Below are positions 26,809 through 35,464 of a stretch of DNA of 64,000 nucleotides, piece after piece. Position 1 is the stretch's first letter. Each line of letters starts with the position of its first letter. The notes beneath the pieces are model-generated. The model had not been told where the DNA came from. It was given only the letters and a program-made list of their open reading frames with translations, and did no database searches. The DNA is taken from positions 248,001 to 312,000 of the forward strand of contig NZ_JAPZSP010000004.1 in the NCBI RefSeq assembly GCF_027531705.1, read 5' to 3'. The translations under genes were made by a program, and so were the position numbers. The stretch is from Flavobacterium sp. GTDB taxonomy: Bacteria; Bacteroidota; Bacteroidia; Flavobacteriales; Flavobacteriaceae.

Positions 26809-27626
26809 AAATTAGCATTTTAGGTTGCGGCTGGTTGGGTTTTCCTTTGGCTAAATCATTAGTAGAAAAAGGTTTTTCGGTTAATGGTTCTACAACTTCT
26901 GAAAACAAACTTTCTATTCTTTCAACTGCTGGGATTCTTTCTTATTTAATTTCTGTTACTGAAAATGAAATTGTTGGCGACTTCAATGCTTTTTTAGAAA
27001 ACTCTGAAATTTTAATTATTGATATTCCGCCGAAGCTAAGAGGTGGTTTCTCGAATACTTCGACTGCGCTCAGCATGACATTTGTTTCAAAAATTAAAAA
27101 TCTTATTCCATTTATTGAAAAATCAACTGTCAAAAAAGTTATTTTTGTAAGTTCGACTTCGGTTTATGCCGATTCTAATTCTGAAATAACTGAAAGCACA
27201 AAACCTCAACCCGAAACCGAATCTGGAAAACAACTTTTAGAATCAGAAAGATTGCTGTTTTCTAACTCAAATTTTAAAACTACGGTTGTTAGATTTGGTG
27301 GACTTATTGGCGTAGATAGACATCCTATTTATTTTTTGGCAGGAAGAAAAAACATCGAAAATCCTGATGCTCTGATTAATTTTATTCATCAAAAAGATTG
27401 TATTGGAATTATTGAAGCGATTATTTCTAAAGGAATTTATGCTGAAATTTTCAATGCTGTAACTCCGTTTCATCCAACAAGAAAAGACTATTACACCCAA
27501 AAAGCAATGGAACTAAAGTTGCCGTTACCCGAATTTGATACTTCAAAACCATCTGTTGGCAAATTGATTTTGAGTGAAAAAATAGAAAATTTTTTAGGTT
27601 ATCAATTTAAAGAAAATCAACTATGA
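26805..27626 (+). CDS. NAD(P)-binding SDR/epimerase-like protein
   Basis: A 273-residue protein with an N-terminal Rossmann fold (MKISILGCGWLGFPLAKSLV; G-x-G-x-x-G at ~7-12). It resembles the YeeZ-type atypical extended SDR group: SVYADSNSEITE (the YxxxK-like region is not classic) and VVRFGGLIGVDRHPIYFLAGR. The stretch SNTSTALSMT at residues ~83-92 is encoded by an interspersed repeat also found inside crtY, and looks like an in-frame insertion. The gene overlaps dxs by 4 nt and the next gene by 4 nt, so translation is coupled. The substrate is unknown. Confidence 0.75.
   Translation: MKISILGCGWLGFPLAKSLVEKGFSVNGSTTSENKLSILSTAGILSYLISVTENEIVGDFNAFLENSEILIIDIPPKLRGGFSNTSTALSMTFVSKIKNLIPFIEKSTVKKVIFVSSTSVYADSNSEITESTKPQPETESGKQLLESERLLFSNSNFKTTVVRFGGLIGVDRHPIYFLAGRKNIENPDALINFIHQKDCIGIIEAIISKGIYAEIFNAVTPFHPTRKDYYTQKAMELKLPLPEFDTSKPSVGKLILSEKIENFLGYQFKENQL
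27057..27080 (+). repeat. TTCGACTGCGCTCAGC repeat, copy 1 (inside the SDR gene)
   Basis: acttcgactgcgctcagcat(gaca) is shared with 42178-42198 (inside crtY) and, reversed, with 62533-62557 (intergenic). It is G+C-rich compared with its surroundings. Read in frame as TSTALS. Confidence 0.8.
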
Positions 27627-27865
27627 GTTATAATGACATTGTGGGAACGATTGGTGTTGGAATCATTCTGATTGCCTATTTTATGAATATTTTTTCTTTT
27701 ATAAAAAAAGATGGTGTTCTGTTTTATGTCATGAATATCATAGGTGCTTCACTTGCTTGCTATGCTTCTATTTTGATCAATTATTTGCCTTTTATCATCC
27801 TCGAAGCCACTTGGGCAATGGTAAGTGTTTTGGGATTGGTTAAGGTTTTAAAGAAGAATGATTGA
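27623..27865 (+). CDS. CBU_0592-like small membrane protein
   Basis: An 80-residue protein with three hydrophobic helices (about 8-26, 31-49 and 53-73) and short loops; the motif EATWAMVSVLGLVKVLK at the end is characteristic of the CBU_0592 family of small membrane proteins. The function is unknown. It overlaps the SDR-like gene by 4 nt as the third gene of the dxs transcript. Confidence 0.75.
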   Translation: MSYNDIVGTIGVGIILIAYFMNIFSFIKKDGVLFYVMNIIGASLACYASILINYLPFIILEATWAMVSVLGLVKVLKKND

Positions 27866-27887
27866 ATTGTTTTGTGGCTTTTCTCAT

Positions 27888-28034
27888 GCTTGCACGAGTT
27901 TCTAGCTCGTGAAAACAATCAAGTTCATCTTTAAAACACTTCATTTTGTATAAAACTATTTCCCAAAAAAGTAATTCTATTTATCTTTAATCTTTTTTGC
28001 CATTTGTGGGCACGAGCTAGAAGCTCGCGCTAGC
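27888..28034. repeat. REPIN-like inverted pair, copy 3
   Basis: Left arm gcttgcacgagtttctagct (from 27888, ending cgtg at 27911) and right arm cacgagctagaagctcgcgc (from 28011, ending tagc at 28034) are near-perfect inverted copies (about 20 of 24). Each arm is itself a small palindrome. The 99-nt spacer is AT-rich with no ORF. It fills the gap between two converging genes. Confidence 0.75.
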
Positions 28035-28045
28035 AGGTGCTAAAA

Positions 28046-28501
28046 CTATTTCTTTGGATATATATCATCTTTTGTATTTGCTATTCCATCAACTCCAACA
28101 GAGAATATTTTAAAAGTATTACCGTCTGTCACATATTCAAAAGTTGTTTCTATTGAGTTATCCATTTTAAAAAGTAATATAGGATCATTAATCATAATTG
28201 TTTCATTTACTTTTGACAAAGATTCTAAATCTTTCGGATATATACCATACTCAACTTTGTAACCTTCTATTAACAGTTTTAGTTTAGATAAAGTCTTATT
28301 CGTTAACTCAATTATTTGCTTATCATTATTATCTATTTTTCTTGTGATGAAATAAAAAGTTGAATATGAAATTATTGTCGCAATAATTCCAAATATACCA
28401 ATTCGTATTAAATTTTTATTTTTTAGCTTATCATACCCTAAAATTATTAATCCTAATCCAACAAAAGCACCAATAAGTGGAATTAAACAAATTAACAACA
28501 A
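28046..28501 (-). CDS. type II pseudopilin-like C-terminal domain membrane protein, start disrupted
   Basis: A 151-residue frame beginning at a TTG, with two transmembrane helices (about 1-22 and 30-52), a helical stretch, and a C-terminal GVDGIANTKDDIYPKK that resembles the calcium-binding end of GspG-like major pseudopilins. No classical prepilin peptidase site is seen, so it is not a standard pilin. The native start is probably the ATG at 28534-28536: with one extra A in the nine-A run (28510-28518 on the minus strand), that frame reads MKSELSKKKRTLLLLICLIP and joins this one. As given, the ATG frame ends after 14 codons. So either expression is off by frameshift, or this is a sequencing miscount. 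Confidence 0.6.
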   Translation of the reverse strand: MLLICLIPLIGAFVGLGLIILGYDKLKNKNLIRIGIFGIIATIISYSTFYFITRKIDNNDKQIIELTNKTLSKLKLLIEGYKVEYGIYPKDLESLSKVNETIMINDPILLFKMDNSIETTFEYVTDGNTFKIFSVGVDGIANTKDDIYPKK

Positions 28502-28740
28502 TAAAGTTCTTTTTTTTTACTTAACTCTGATTTCATAATACTTAATTAATTATTAAAAGCTAACAGATCCATACAACTCATGTTTTTCCATTTGAATTTT
28601 TATCTACAGATATACTCACAAATGTCTCCAGACTTTACACTTTATCATTTCATATTAAACTCTTGCTCTAAACTTGTTTAACAAATATAAAAAATTCCGC
28701 AACGTCTTGAGACATTTACGGAACTAGTTTATTAATTCAT

Positions 28741-28771
28741 AAAAAAATGCCTTAAAGAAAATCCTTAAGGC
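28741..28771 (-). terminator. rho-independent terminator after the M13 peptidase gene
   Basis: GCCTTAA and TTAAGGC (28749-28755 and 28765-28771) form a stem, followed on the minus strand by seven T. The 240-nt stretch from 28502 to 28740 holds no gene I can support. Confidence 0.85.
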
Positions 28772-28781
28772 TTTTATATTT

Positions 28782-30833
28782 CTACCAAATTCTAACTCTA
28801 TCCTCTGGTTTTACGAATAACTTATCGGTTTCTGAAATGTTGAAAGCTTTGTAAAATTCATCAACGTTTAGCAATGGTACGTAAGCACGATACATTCCTG
28901 GTGAGTGCGGATCGGTTTTTACTTGGTTTTTGATGGCTTCATCTCTCATTTTGGATCTCCAAATAGTTCCCCAAGAAATAAAGAAACGTTGTTCTGGTGT
29001 GTAACCATCAATTAATCCTGGATTCCCGTTTTCTTTTAAGTACAATTGCAATCCGTCGTAAGCGGCGTTTACACCACCTAAATCACCAATGTTTTCACCT
29101 AGTGTGAATTTTCCATCAACGAAAGTGCCTGGCAATGGTTCTAATGCACTGTATTGTGACGCTAGTGCGCCACCTAGTCCTGTAAATTGTTTCAAGTCGT
29201 CTTCTGTCCACCAGTTTACCAAGTTTCCATCAGCATTATAACGAGAACCTGAATCGTCAAATCCGTGAGAGATTTCGTGACCAATTACGGCTCCAATTCC
29301 GCCATAATTAACCGCTTCGTCCGCTTTGTAATCATAAAATGGTGGTTGCAAAATTGCTGCTGGAAACACAATTTCGTTATAAGAAGGATTGTAATAAGCA
29401 TTTACCGTTTGTGGCGACATTCCCCAACGGGTTTTGTCAACAGGTTTGCTTAAGTCCGCAATATTTTCGTTGAAACCCCATTTGGAAACATTCTTCATGT
29501 TTTCATAATACGTTCCGCCATTTTCTTTGCTTTTGATTACCAATTTAGAATAATCTTTCCATTTATCAGGATAACCAATTTTAACTGTTGATTTTCTTAA
29601 TTTATCAATAGCTCCTTTTCTAGTTTCTGGCGTCATCCAAGGCAATTTGTTGATTCTATTTTCAAAAGCCAAGAAAACATTTTTGATCATTTTGTTTGCT
29701 TTTTCTTTAGCTTCCGCTGGAAATTTTTTCTCAACATATAATTTTCCTAATGCTTCTCCAACGGTACCGTTTACAACTTGAAGTGCCCTTTCTTCGCGTG
29801 GTCTTTGTTTTTTGGCACCTTGTAATGTTTGGCTATAAAAATCCCAATTTGCTTTTTCAATTTCGGTTGTCAAAACATCTGAAGCATTGTCTATCAACAT
29901 CCAACGCAAATAAGCTTTCCAATCTTCTACTTTATTTTCGGTAAAAATAGTTTGAAGCGCTGTCATATATTTGGGTTGTGAAACATTTAGCGAATCTAAT
30001 TTTGTGATACCTAATTTGGTAAAATAATTATTCCAGTTAACAGCTGGTGTTAGTTTTTGCAAATCAGCAACCGACATCATATTGTATGTTTTTCTTCTGT
30101 CTCTGCGTTCTACTCTGTCTAATCTAGGAGTTGCCATAGCGGTTTCTAATGCTACTACTTTCTTGGCACTTTCTTTAGCTTGTGCTGGTTTTTCACCAAC
30201 ATATTGTAGCATTTTTTCAACATGAAGCACATATTTTTCACGTTTTTCTTTTGAATCGGCATCGTCAGAAACGTAGTAATCTCTATCTGGCAAACCTAAA
30301 CTTCCGAGTGTAACATTTACGATATTTTTAGTACTGTTTTTAGCATCAGCACCAATGTACATGCTGTAAAAACCAATTCCGCCTTCAGGTTGCAATTCTA
30401 TTATTAATTTGTTTAAATCATCTACATTTTTGATAGCGTTGATTTTGTCTAATGTTGGTTTGATTGGTTTTATACCTAATTTATTTCGAGAAATTGTATC
30501 CATATAAGTTACAAAAACATTTACTGCTTTTGCTTGGTCAGAATTTGGATCTAGTTTTTTATTGGCTGTTGCTTCTTTCAAAATTGCTAAAGCATCAATA
30601 TCGGTGTTTTGTCTTAGTTCATCAAAACTACCCCAACGCACTCTATCTCCTGGAATTTCGGTTTTATCAAACCATGTTCCGTTTACATATCTGAAAAAAT
30701 CGTCACCAGGTTTAACAGATTTGTCCATTAAATCTAGATTGATTCCATGTGTTTTTTGCTGTGCATTTACTGTATTAAAAACAGTAATTAACCCAACAAA
30801 AAGAGTTGTTTTAATAATTTTTGATGCTTTCAT
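28782..30833 (-). CDS. M13 family metalloendopeptidase (neprilysin-like)
   Basis: A 683-residue secreted zinc protease. The signal peptide is MKASKIIKTTLFVGLITVFNTVNAQ. The M13 N-terminal domain starts at DLMDKSVKPGDDFFRYVNG. The catalytic domain holds VNAYYNPSYNEIVFPAAILQ, the zinc motif HEISH (~518-522) and the third zinc ligand in ENIGDLGGVNAAY, with the C-terminal RVRIW. M13 peptidases cut oligopeptides rather than folded proteins, probably in the periplasm. The lipid Cys seen in many flavobacterial PepO proteins is absent. It follows the T9SS protein gene by 5 nt, so they are co-transcribed. Confidence 0.93.
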   Translation of the reverse strand: MKASKIIKTTLFVGLITVFNTVNAQQKTHGINLDLMDKSVKPGDDFFRYVNGTWFDKTEIPGDRVRWGSFDELRQNTDIDALAILKEATANKKLDPNSDQAKAVNVFVTYMDTISRNKLGIKPIKPTLDKINAIKNVDDLNKLIIELQPEGGIGFYSMYIGADAKNSTKNIVNVTLGSLGLPDRDYYVSDDADSKEKREKYVLHVEKMLQYVGEKPAQAKESAKKVVALETAMATPRLDRVERRDRRKTYNMMSVADLQKLTPAVNWNNYFTKLGITKLDSLNVSQPKYMTALQTIFTENKVEDWKAYLRWMLIDNASDVLTTEIEKANWDFYSQTLQGAKKQRPREERALQVVNGTVGEALGKLYVEKKFPAEAKEKANKMIKNVFLAFENRINKLPWMTPETRKGAIDKLRKSTVKIGYPDKWKDYSKLVIKSKENGGTYYENMKNVSKWGFNENIADLSKPVDKTRWGMSPQTVNAYYNPSYNEIVFPAAILQPPFYDYKADEAVNYGGIGAVIGHEISHGFDDSGSRYNADGNLVNWWTEDDLKQFTGLGGALASQYSALEPLPGTFVDGKFTLGENIGDLGGVNAAYDGLQLYLKENGNPGLIDGYTPEQRFFISWGTIWRSKMRDEAIKNQVKTDPHSPGMYRAYVPLLNVDEFYKAFNISETDKLFVKPEDRVRIW

Positions 30834-30838
30834 TTTGA

Positions 30839-33800
30839 CTATTTTTTTATTATTTTCTTGGTTGTTGACTGATTATTTGATGTTATTTTGACAAAATAAA
30901 CACCATCTGAAACAGCATTTAAATCGATAACGGTTTGTTCTTTATTGGTTTTAAAATCAATTTTTTTGCCTGTCATATCGTATAAGTCGATAGAATCTAT
31001 AGAAATGTTACCAACAGAAATGTTAAAAATTCCGTTTGATGGATTTGGATAAATGGCAAGTTTATCAAGCTCGAAATTGGTTGTTGCTAAATTTGTTCCC
31101 GAAATTAAAAAATCATCAACAACAACTCCTGCTCCAGTCACAGAACCATCGGAATGGAAAACAAATCGGAATATAAGTTTATTTGGATATCCAGAGAATG
31201 AATTTAGTGAATATGAATATTCTGTAAGAGTTGTATTAGTTCCTGTCCATTGCCCACCAATACAATTATTACAATCATTTCCTGTTGTTTCTGGAGTTCT
31301 GTCGCTATTGTACCAATTTGGAGCCATTTCTCCTAATCTATACCAATTAGCACCATTGTCTGTTGTGTATTGTAAATATAAAATATCCCAATTTTCTTCT
31401 AAGTCATGAGCCATTTTGAAAGTCATAACTGGATTCACCATTTGAGTAAAATCATAACATTCAGAAACCAAAAAGGCTTTTCTATTATCGTCATAATTCC
31501 CGGTTAGATTTGAAGCATACAAATTGTTAGTTCCAGAATTTATAACGCTCGTAGATGTTCCTCTTTGCCATGTAGAAAACAACCCTGACTCATCATAAGA
31601 TAAAAGTTTGTCCTCGATTGCTTCAAAAGTATTCAATTCATTCAATGTCCCCACATTATTCAATACAAATGATTGGCTTGATGAATTGTTTTCAGAAACC
31701 TCATCATTGTTTGCTATTGCTGTTACACTAAAGTTGTATAAATCTTTTGGTAAATTTATTTCGGGTAAACTAACTGTTATACTTTGGTTAGGATTTAAAG
31801 TGCCTATCCAATTATATTGGTAATTTGAGCTGTTGTAACTGTAGTTAAAAGTTACATTATTAATTAAAGTTGCACCACTATTTTTTACAACGATTTGTGG
31901 TGAAACTAAACTACTTGAACATTCAACATTGGTTGATGATAAGTTCAAAACTTCAAGAACTTTAACATCATTTTGAGGTACCTCAACTTCAATAGCTGCT
32001 TGCCAAATTCCTCTTCCGTAGGTTGCGGCAATTATTTTTTGATCTTCTAAATTTATTTCTAAATCGGTTACTGAAACATTTGGTAAACCAGAATCAAACG
32101 GTTGCCATAGCGACATTGTGTCATCTTTGTAATAAACTCCCAAACTTGTTCCAACAAACAAAGGATTTGTTGCATTTCTTCCTTGGTGAACAATTATATT
32201 TTTACCAATATTGGGTAATCCAGAACTTATAGAAGTAAAGTCCAATCCGCCATCAACCGATTTTAGGACTTCTCCATTGGTTCCTTGTGTTGTAATGTAA
32301 ATAATATCGCTATTTGTTGAGTGAATAGCAATAGAAGTAATACTAGCATCAAAAATGTTTTGAAATGTTACTCCTTTATCGATACTTTTTAATAATTGAC
32401 CGTTTCCAGAAATGTATATATTGTTGTCATTGCTTGGATCAATTGTAATCAAATCAATATTTCCTATTCCTAGCGAAGTTGTGTTTTGTTGCGTCCAGTT
32501 TCCTGAATCAAGTTTATACAAATTACTATAACCTGCAAAAACTTCTCCTATTGAATTTGTAACCAATGGTGTTACCCAATTTCCACTTTCTCCATTAGGC
32601 GAACCAACTCCTCCAGAAGAAGAATTTCCTGCATTTGTACTTATATATAGAGAACCGCCATTTTGAATAAAACCATAAAACAAATTACTATTGTTTGGGT
32701 CAATTGCAGTATCCATTCCGTCAGCACCATAGTAATTTTTCCATTGATTGTTACTTAATGCGTGACCACCGTTATCTTGCAATCCACCAACCATTTTAGA
32801 GGCAGATTGTTTAGAAACAGCAATTTTATAAAACTGACTTATTTGTGCAGAAGCGGTAAGATCGGTAAATGAATTAGAATTATCTGTCGAAACATAAACA
32901 CCTCCATCACTACCACAATAAAGTTTGGTTCCAAAATAGCCCAGATAATGTATGTCGGCATGCGTATATCTTGGACTTGTTGGGTTGCTCCAGTTATTTC
33001 TTTTGGTAAAACTAGTGCCGCCATTTAAGGAACGCCAAACATTTAAACATCCTGTGTAAACTTCATTAGCATTTGTAGTTGATACGGCTAGCGCTAAATC
33101 ATACCAAGCTTGATTGGATTCAAAAACATCTGTAGTTGTGTTTGTTGCTGTAAAAGAGTTTCCACCATTTGTAGATTTATACATACCTTGAAATCCCGCA
33201 GAAGAATTGGCACTCAAAATGTAAATTACATTTTCATCGGCTGGAGTTACATCTAGCAACATTCTACTTGAGCTTGATGGTAAACCTGTTGTTATGGTAG
33301 TAAAAGTTGAACCAAAATTAGTTGAACGAACAAAACGATTATCAGAAACAGCATAAACTGTATTCGGATTGTTTGGTTTTAGTCTGATGCTTCCTTGCGA
33401 AAAACTTCCCGTTCTTACTTGACTCCAAGTTGTTCCTGCATTTGAGGTTTTGTAAATTCCGTTTGAAGTTGCAACCAAAAGTTCATTTACGTTAGTTGGA
33501 TTAATCACAATATCACCTGCAAAAGTATTGGTGTTTGTAAACGACAATCCTGTTGTATTCCATGTTAAACCACCATCTATCGATTTCATAACTCCTACAG
33601 AGTAAGAATCTGATGCATCTTTATCGCCTGTTGCTATATAAATAATATCTGAATTGGTTGGGTCAACAGCAATTCCTGAAACACCAATTTGTGGCAAATT
33701 ATCTGAAAGCGGCACCCAATTTGTTCCACCAGTTGTTGATTTCCATATTCCACCAGCTGGAGTACCAATGTAAATTGTGTTTTCATTAGAAGGATCGACA

Positions 33801-34210
33801 TAAACAACATTTACTCTTCCTTGACCGCTTGACCAAGAACCTGTATTGATATGGTTTAACGGACCAACTGGTTCCCAAATACTTGTTGGAACAGAAGCAG
33901 AACTATTTTTTTTTGTCGCTTTTTTTAGGTTGAAAGCTTCCCACATTTCTTGTGGCGTTATCAAATATCCTTGCGAATTGGTCTTATTTCTCCAGTGATT
34001 TTCCCATCGCATGTAAGGTTTGTAACCACTACCTTTTTTATCTTTATCGTGATTTAACCAATAATTGTTGAACTCATTTGTCAATTCATCAATAGAGATT
34101 TCTTGATTGTTATTTCTGTTAATTTCTTTCATCCAAGGTGCAGATGGAACAAATTGACCAAATCCTATAAAACTAGTAATAAATAGAGAAAAAAGTAGTG
34201 TTTTTTTCAT
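30839..34210 (-). CDS. large type IX-secreted protein with beta-propeller repeats
   Basis: An 1123-residue exported protein with signal peptide MKKTLLFSLFITSFIGFGQ. Residues ~110-720 are many sortilin/BNR-like repeats of the form GGIWKSTTGGTNW, GVMKSIDGGLTWNTTG and GVYVSTDNSNSFTDL, which fold as one or two beta-propellers. Beta-sandwich modules (~750-1040) follow, and the type IX sorting domain closes the protein (LAIYPNPSNGIFNISVGN ... GVYFVKITSNNQSTTKKI). Type IX secretion exports it to the cell surface and removes this C-terminal signal. The N-terminal NRNNNQEISIDEL is rich in Asn/Asp but not a convincing EF-hand. Role probably binding or structural; no catalytic motif seen. Confidence 0.9.
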   Translation of the reverse strand: MKKTLLFSLFITSFIGFGQFVPSAPWMKEINRNNNQEISIDELTNEFNNYWLNHDKDKKGSGYKPYMRWENHWRNKTNSQGYLITPQEMWEAFNLKKATKKNSSASVPTSIWEPVGPLNHINTGSWSSGQGRVNVVYVDPSNENTIYIGTPAGGIWKSTTGGTNWVPLSDNLPQIGVSGIAVDPTNSDIIYIATGDKDASDSYSVGVMKSIDGGLTWNTTGLSFTNTNTFAGDIVINPTNVNELLVATSNGIYKTSNAGTTWSQVRTGSFSQGSIRLKPNNPNTVYAVSDNRFVRSTNFGSTFTTITTGLPSSSSRMLLDVTPADENVIYILSANSSAGFQGMYKSTNGGNSFTATNTTTDVFESNQAWYDLALAVSTTNANEVYTGCLNVWRSLNGGTSFTKRNNWSNPTSPRYTHADIHYLGYFGTKLYCGSDGGVYVSTDNSNSFTDLTASAQISQFYKIAVSKQSASKMVGGLQDNGGHALSNNQWKNYYGADGMDTAIDPNNSNLFYGFIQNGGSLYISTNAGNSSSGGVGSPNGESGNWVTPLVTNSIGEVFAGYSNLYKLDSGNWTQQNTTSLGIGNIDLITIDPSNDNNIYISGNGQLLKSIDKGVTFQNIFDASITSIAIHSTNSDIIYITTQGTNGEVLKSVDGGLDFTSISSGLPNIGKNIIVHQGRNATNPLFVGTSLGVYYKDDTMSLWQPFDSGLPNVSVTDLEINLEDQKIIAATYGRGIWQAAIEVEVPQNDVKVLEVLNLSSTNVECSSSLVSPQIVVKNSGATLINNVTFNYSYNSSNYQYNWIGTLNPNQSITVSLPEINLPKDLYNFSVTAIANNDEVSENNSSSQSFVLNNVGTLNELNTFEAIEDKLLSYDESGLFSTWQRGTSTSVINSGTNNLYASNLTGNYDDNRKAFLVSECYDFTQMVNPVMTFKMAHDLEENWDILYLQYTTDNGANWYRLGEMAPNWYNSDRTPETTGNDCNNCIGGQWTGTNTTLTEYSYSLNSFSGYPNKLIFRFVFHSDGSVTGAGVVVDDFLISGTNLATTNFELDKLAIYPNPSNGIFNISVGNISIDSIDLYDMTGKKIDFKTNKEQTVIDLNAVSDGVYFVKITSNNQSTTKKIIKK

Positions 34211-34226
34211 TTTGTGTAAATTTTTT

Positions 34227-34257
34227 CAAATTTAATTAAATTTTACTCATTGAAACA
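34227..34257 (-). promoter_or_regulatory. promoter of the T9SS protein-M13 peptidase unit
   Basis: On the minus strand TTG (34255-34257), a 20-nt spacer and TAAATTTG (34227-34234) fit the Bacteroidota -33/-7 pattern, 17 nt before the ATG. Confidence 0.65.
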
Positions 34258-34271
34258 ATATTTAACTTTTG

Positions 34272-34305
34272 TTTGATTCAAATGTTTACTTAATTTCTAC
34301 CTTTG
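34272..34305 (+). promoter_or_regulatory. promoter of the SCO protein gene
   Basis: TTTG (34272-34275), 22-nt spacer, TACCTTTG (34298-34305), then the ATG at 34323. Good match to TTTG/TAnnTTTG. Confidence 0.65.
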
Positions 34306-34322
34306 CATAAAATACTAAATTC

Positions 34323-35021
34323 ATGATTGCTGCTCTAAAAAAATACAAATTGTTCATTCTTTTTTTTGTGCTTTTTTCAATTATCACAATTTCCCTTTTT
34401 TATAGCGCATTAAATCCGAAGAAAATCTTACCAATCTATACGCCAAGCGATGTAAATCCTGAAATGGTTGATTCTACCGTGCAACATATTGCTGCCAATC
34501 ACACCATTCCCGATTTTAGTTTTACCAATCAAAATGACAAAATTGTTACTGAAAAAGATTATGAGGGAAAAATTTATGTAGCCGATTTTTTCTTTACAAC
34601 TTGCCCAACTATTTGCCCAAAAATGACTAAAAATATGGCATGGTTGCAAAGTCAAATAAAAAACAATCCTAAAGTTATGTTGTTATCACACAGCGTAACT
34701 CCAGATATTGATAGTGTTCTTGTTTTGAAAAAATATGCGATAGAAAAAGGTGTTATTGATGGCAAATGGAACTTGGTTACTGGCGACAAAAAAGATATTT
34801 ATTATATAGCCAGAAAATCATATTTGGCTGTAAAAACTGGGAAACCTGAAGAACTATACGATATGGTTCATACAGAAAATTTTGTGTTGATTGACTCCAA
34901 AAGAAGAGTTCGCGGATTTTATGACGGCACCAATCTTGACCAGCCAACAAATGATCCAAAAGTTAAAAATGTAACCCAACTTTTAGAAGACATCAACTTT
35001 CTTTGTAACGAAGAAAAATAG
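34323..35021 (+). CDS. SCO1/SenC family copper chaperone-like protein
   Basis: A 232-residue protein with one N-terminal membrane anchor (~9-28) and a thioredoxin-fold periplasmic domain. The copper/redox motif CPTICP holds Cys94 and Cys98 (FFFTTCPTICPKMTKNM), and the conserved His is in VHTENFVLID. SCO proteins load copper into the CuA centre of cytochrome oxidase or act as thiol reductases. Length and motif spacing are typical. The gene stands alone; feoA follows 206 nt later, after a repeat element. Confidence 0.9.
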   Translation: MIAALKKYKLFILFFVLFSIITISLFYSALNPKKILPIYTPSDVNPEMVDSTVQHIAANHTIPDFSFTNQNDKIVTEKDYEGKIYVADFFFTTCPTICPKMTKNMAWLQSQIKNNPKVMLLSHSVTPDIDSVLVLKKYAIEKGVIDGKWNLVTGDKKDIYYIARKSYLAVKTGKPEELYDMVHTENFVLIDSKRRVRGFYDGTNLDQPTNDPKVKNVTQLLEDINFLCNEEK

Positions 35022-35048
35022 TTTTCAAAAAGTATATGAATGGCTAAA

Positions 35049-35110
35049 TAGCCCTGATTGCAGTGGAAATCCTTTTCTTTTTTAAGAAAAGATTGCAACG
35101 GAAAGCGGGA
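35049..35110. repeat. TAGCCCTGAT-type hairpin element, copy 1
   Basis: The element runs from tagccctgattgcagtgg to gcaacggaaagcggga around a hairpin (aatccttttctt / aagaaaagatt, one bulge). A second copy, reversed and with a longer hairpin, is at 62500-62602. Conserved ends and a variable centre are the notable points. Confidence 0.7.
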
Positions 35111-35193
35111 ATATGGATAACTGATAATGCCCGAACCATTCGCTGAAAATCTTAAAATATGATAAATATCATGCTAAATTCTTTGTAAATAGT

Positions 35194-35201
35194 TACTTTT
35201 G
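35194..35201 (+). promoter_or_regulatory. -7 promoter element for feoAB
   Basis: TACTTTTG matches TAnnTTTG, 26 nt before the feoA start. No DtxR-like palindrome is evident here, unlike at 40506-40525. Confidence 0.55.
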
Positions 35202-35227
35202 TATTTTAATTCAATCTAAATAAAGCT

Positions 35228-35464
35228 TTGCAAACTACAATTGCTCAATTAAAAATTGGTCAAAAAGGAACGATTGTCGATTTTAATATCGATGAAATTC
35301 CTATGAAATTACTCGAAATGGGTTGTCTACCAGGTAATTCTGTTGAGTTAATTCAAATTGCTCCTTTTGGTTGTCCGTTATATTTTAATGTAAACGATTC
35401 GCATGTGGCTATTAGATTGGAAATGGCAAAAGAGATAAATGTGGTCATTGAAACTAAAAATTAA
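35228..35464 (+). CDS. feoA: FeoA ferrous iron transport accessory protein
   Basis: A 78-residue SH3-like cytoplasmic protein that supports FeoB. Conserved features are KIGQKGTIVDFN, LLEMGCLPGNSVELI, and DSHVAIRLEMAKEI. The start codon must be TTG (35228): a stop codon lies immediately upstream in frame and no ATG precedes the conserved MQTTIAQLKIG. It shares its last A with the ATG of feoB (TAATG), so translation is coupled. Confidence 0.92.
   Translation: MQTTIAQLKIGQKGTIVDFNIDEIPMKLLEMGCLPGNSVELIQIAPFGCPLYFNVNDSHVAIRLEMAKEINVVIETKN

Noticed and set aside
28690..28725. Hairpin ttccg...cggaa with inner gtcttgagac as a regulatory RNA
   Set aside because: Short arms, no second copy and no position relative to a gene start; not strong enough to list.
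30562..30891. 109-codon plus-strand frame over the M13 peptidase start
   Set aside because: Antisense to a well-supported gene, with no recognisable protein features.
31053..31409. 118-codon plus-strand frame over the T9SS protein
   Set aside because: Opposite strand of conserved coding sequence; low-complexity shadow.
34092..34150. EF-hand or dockerin in the T9SS protein N-terminus
   Set aside because: The Asn/Asp-rich stretch lacks the full 12-residue calcium loop pattern and a repeat.
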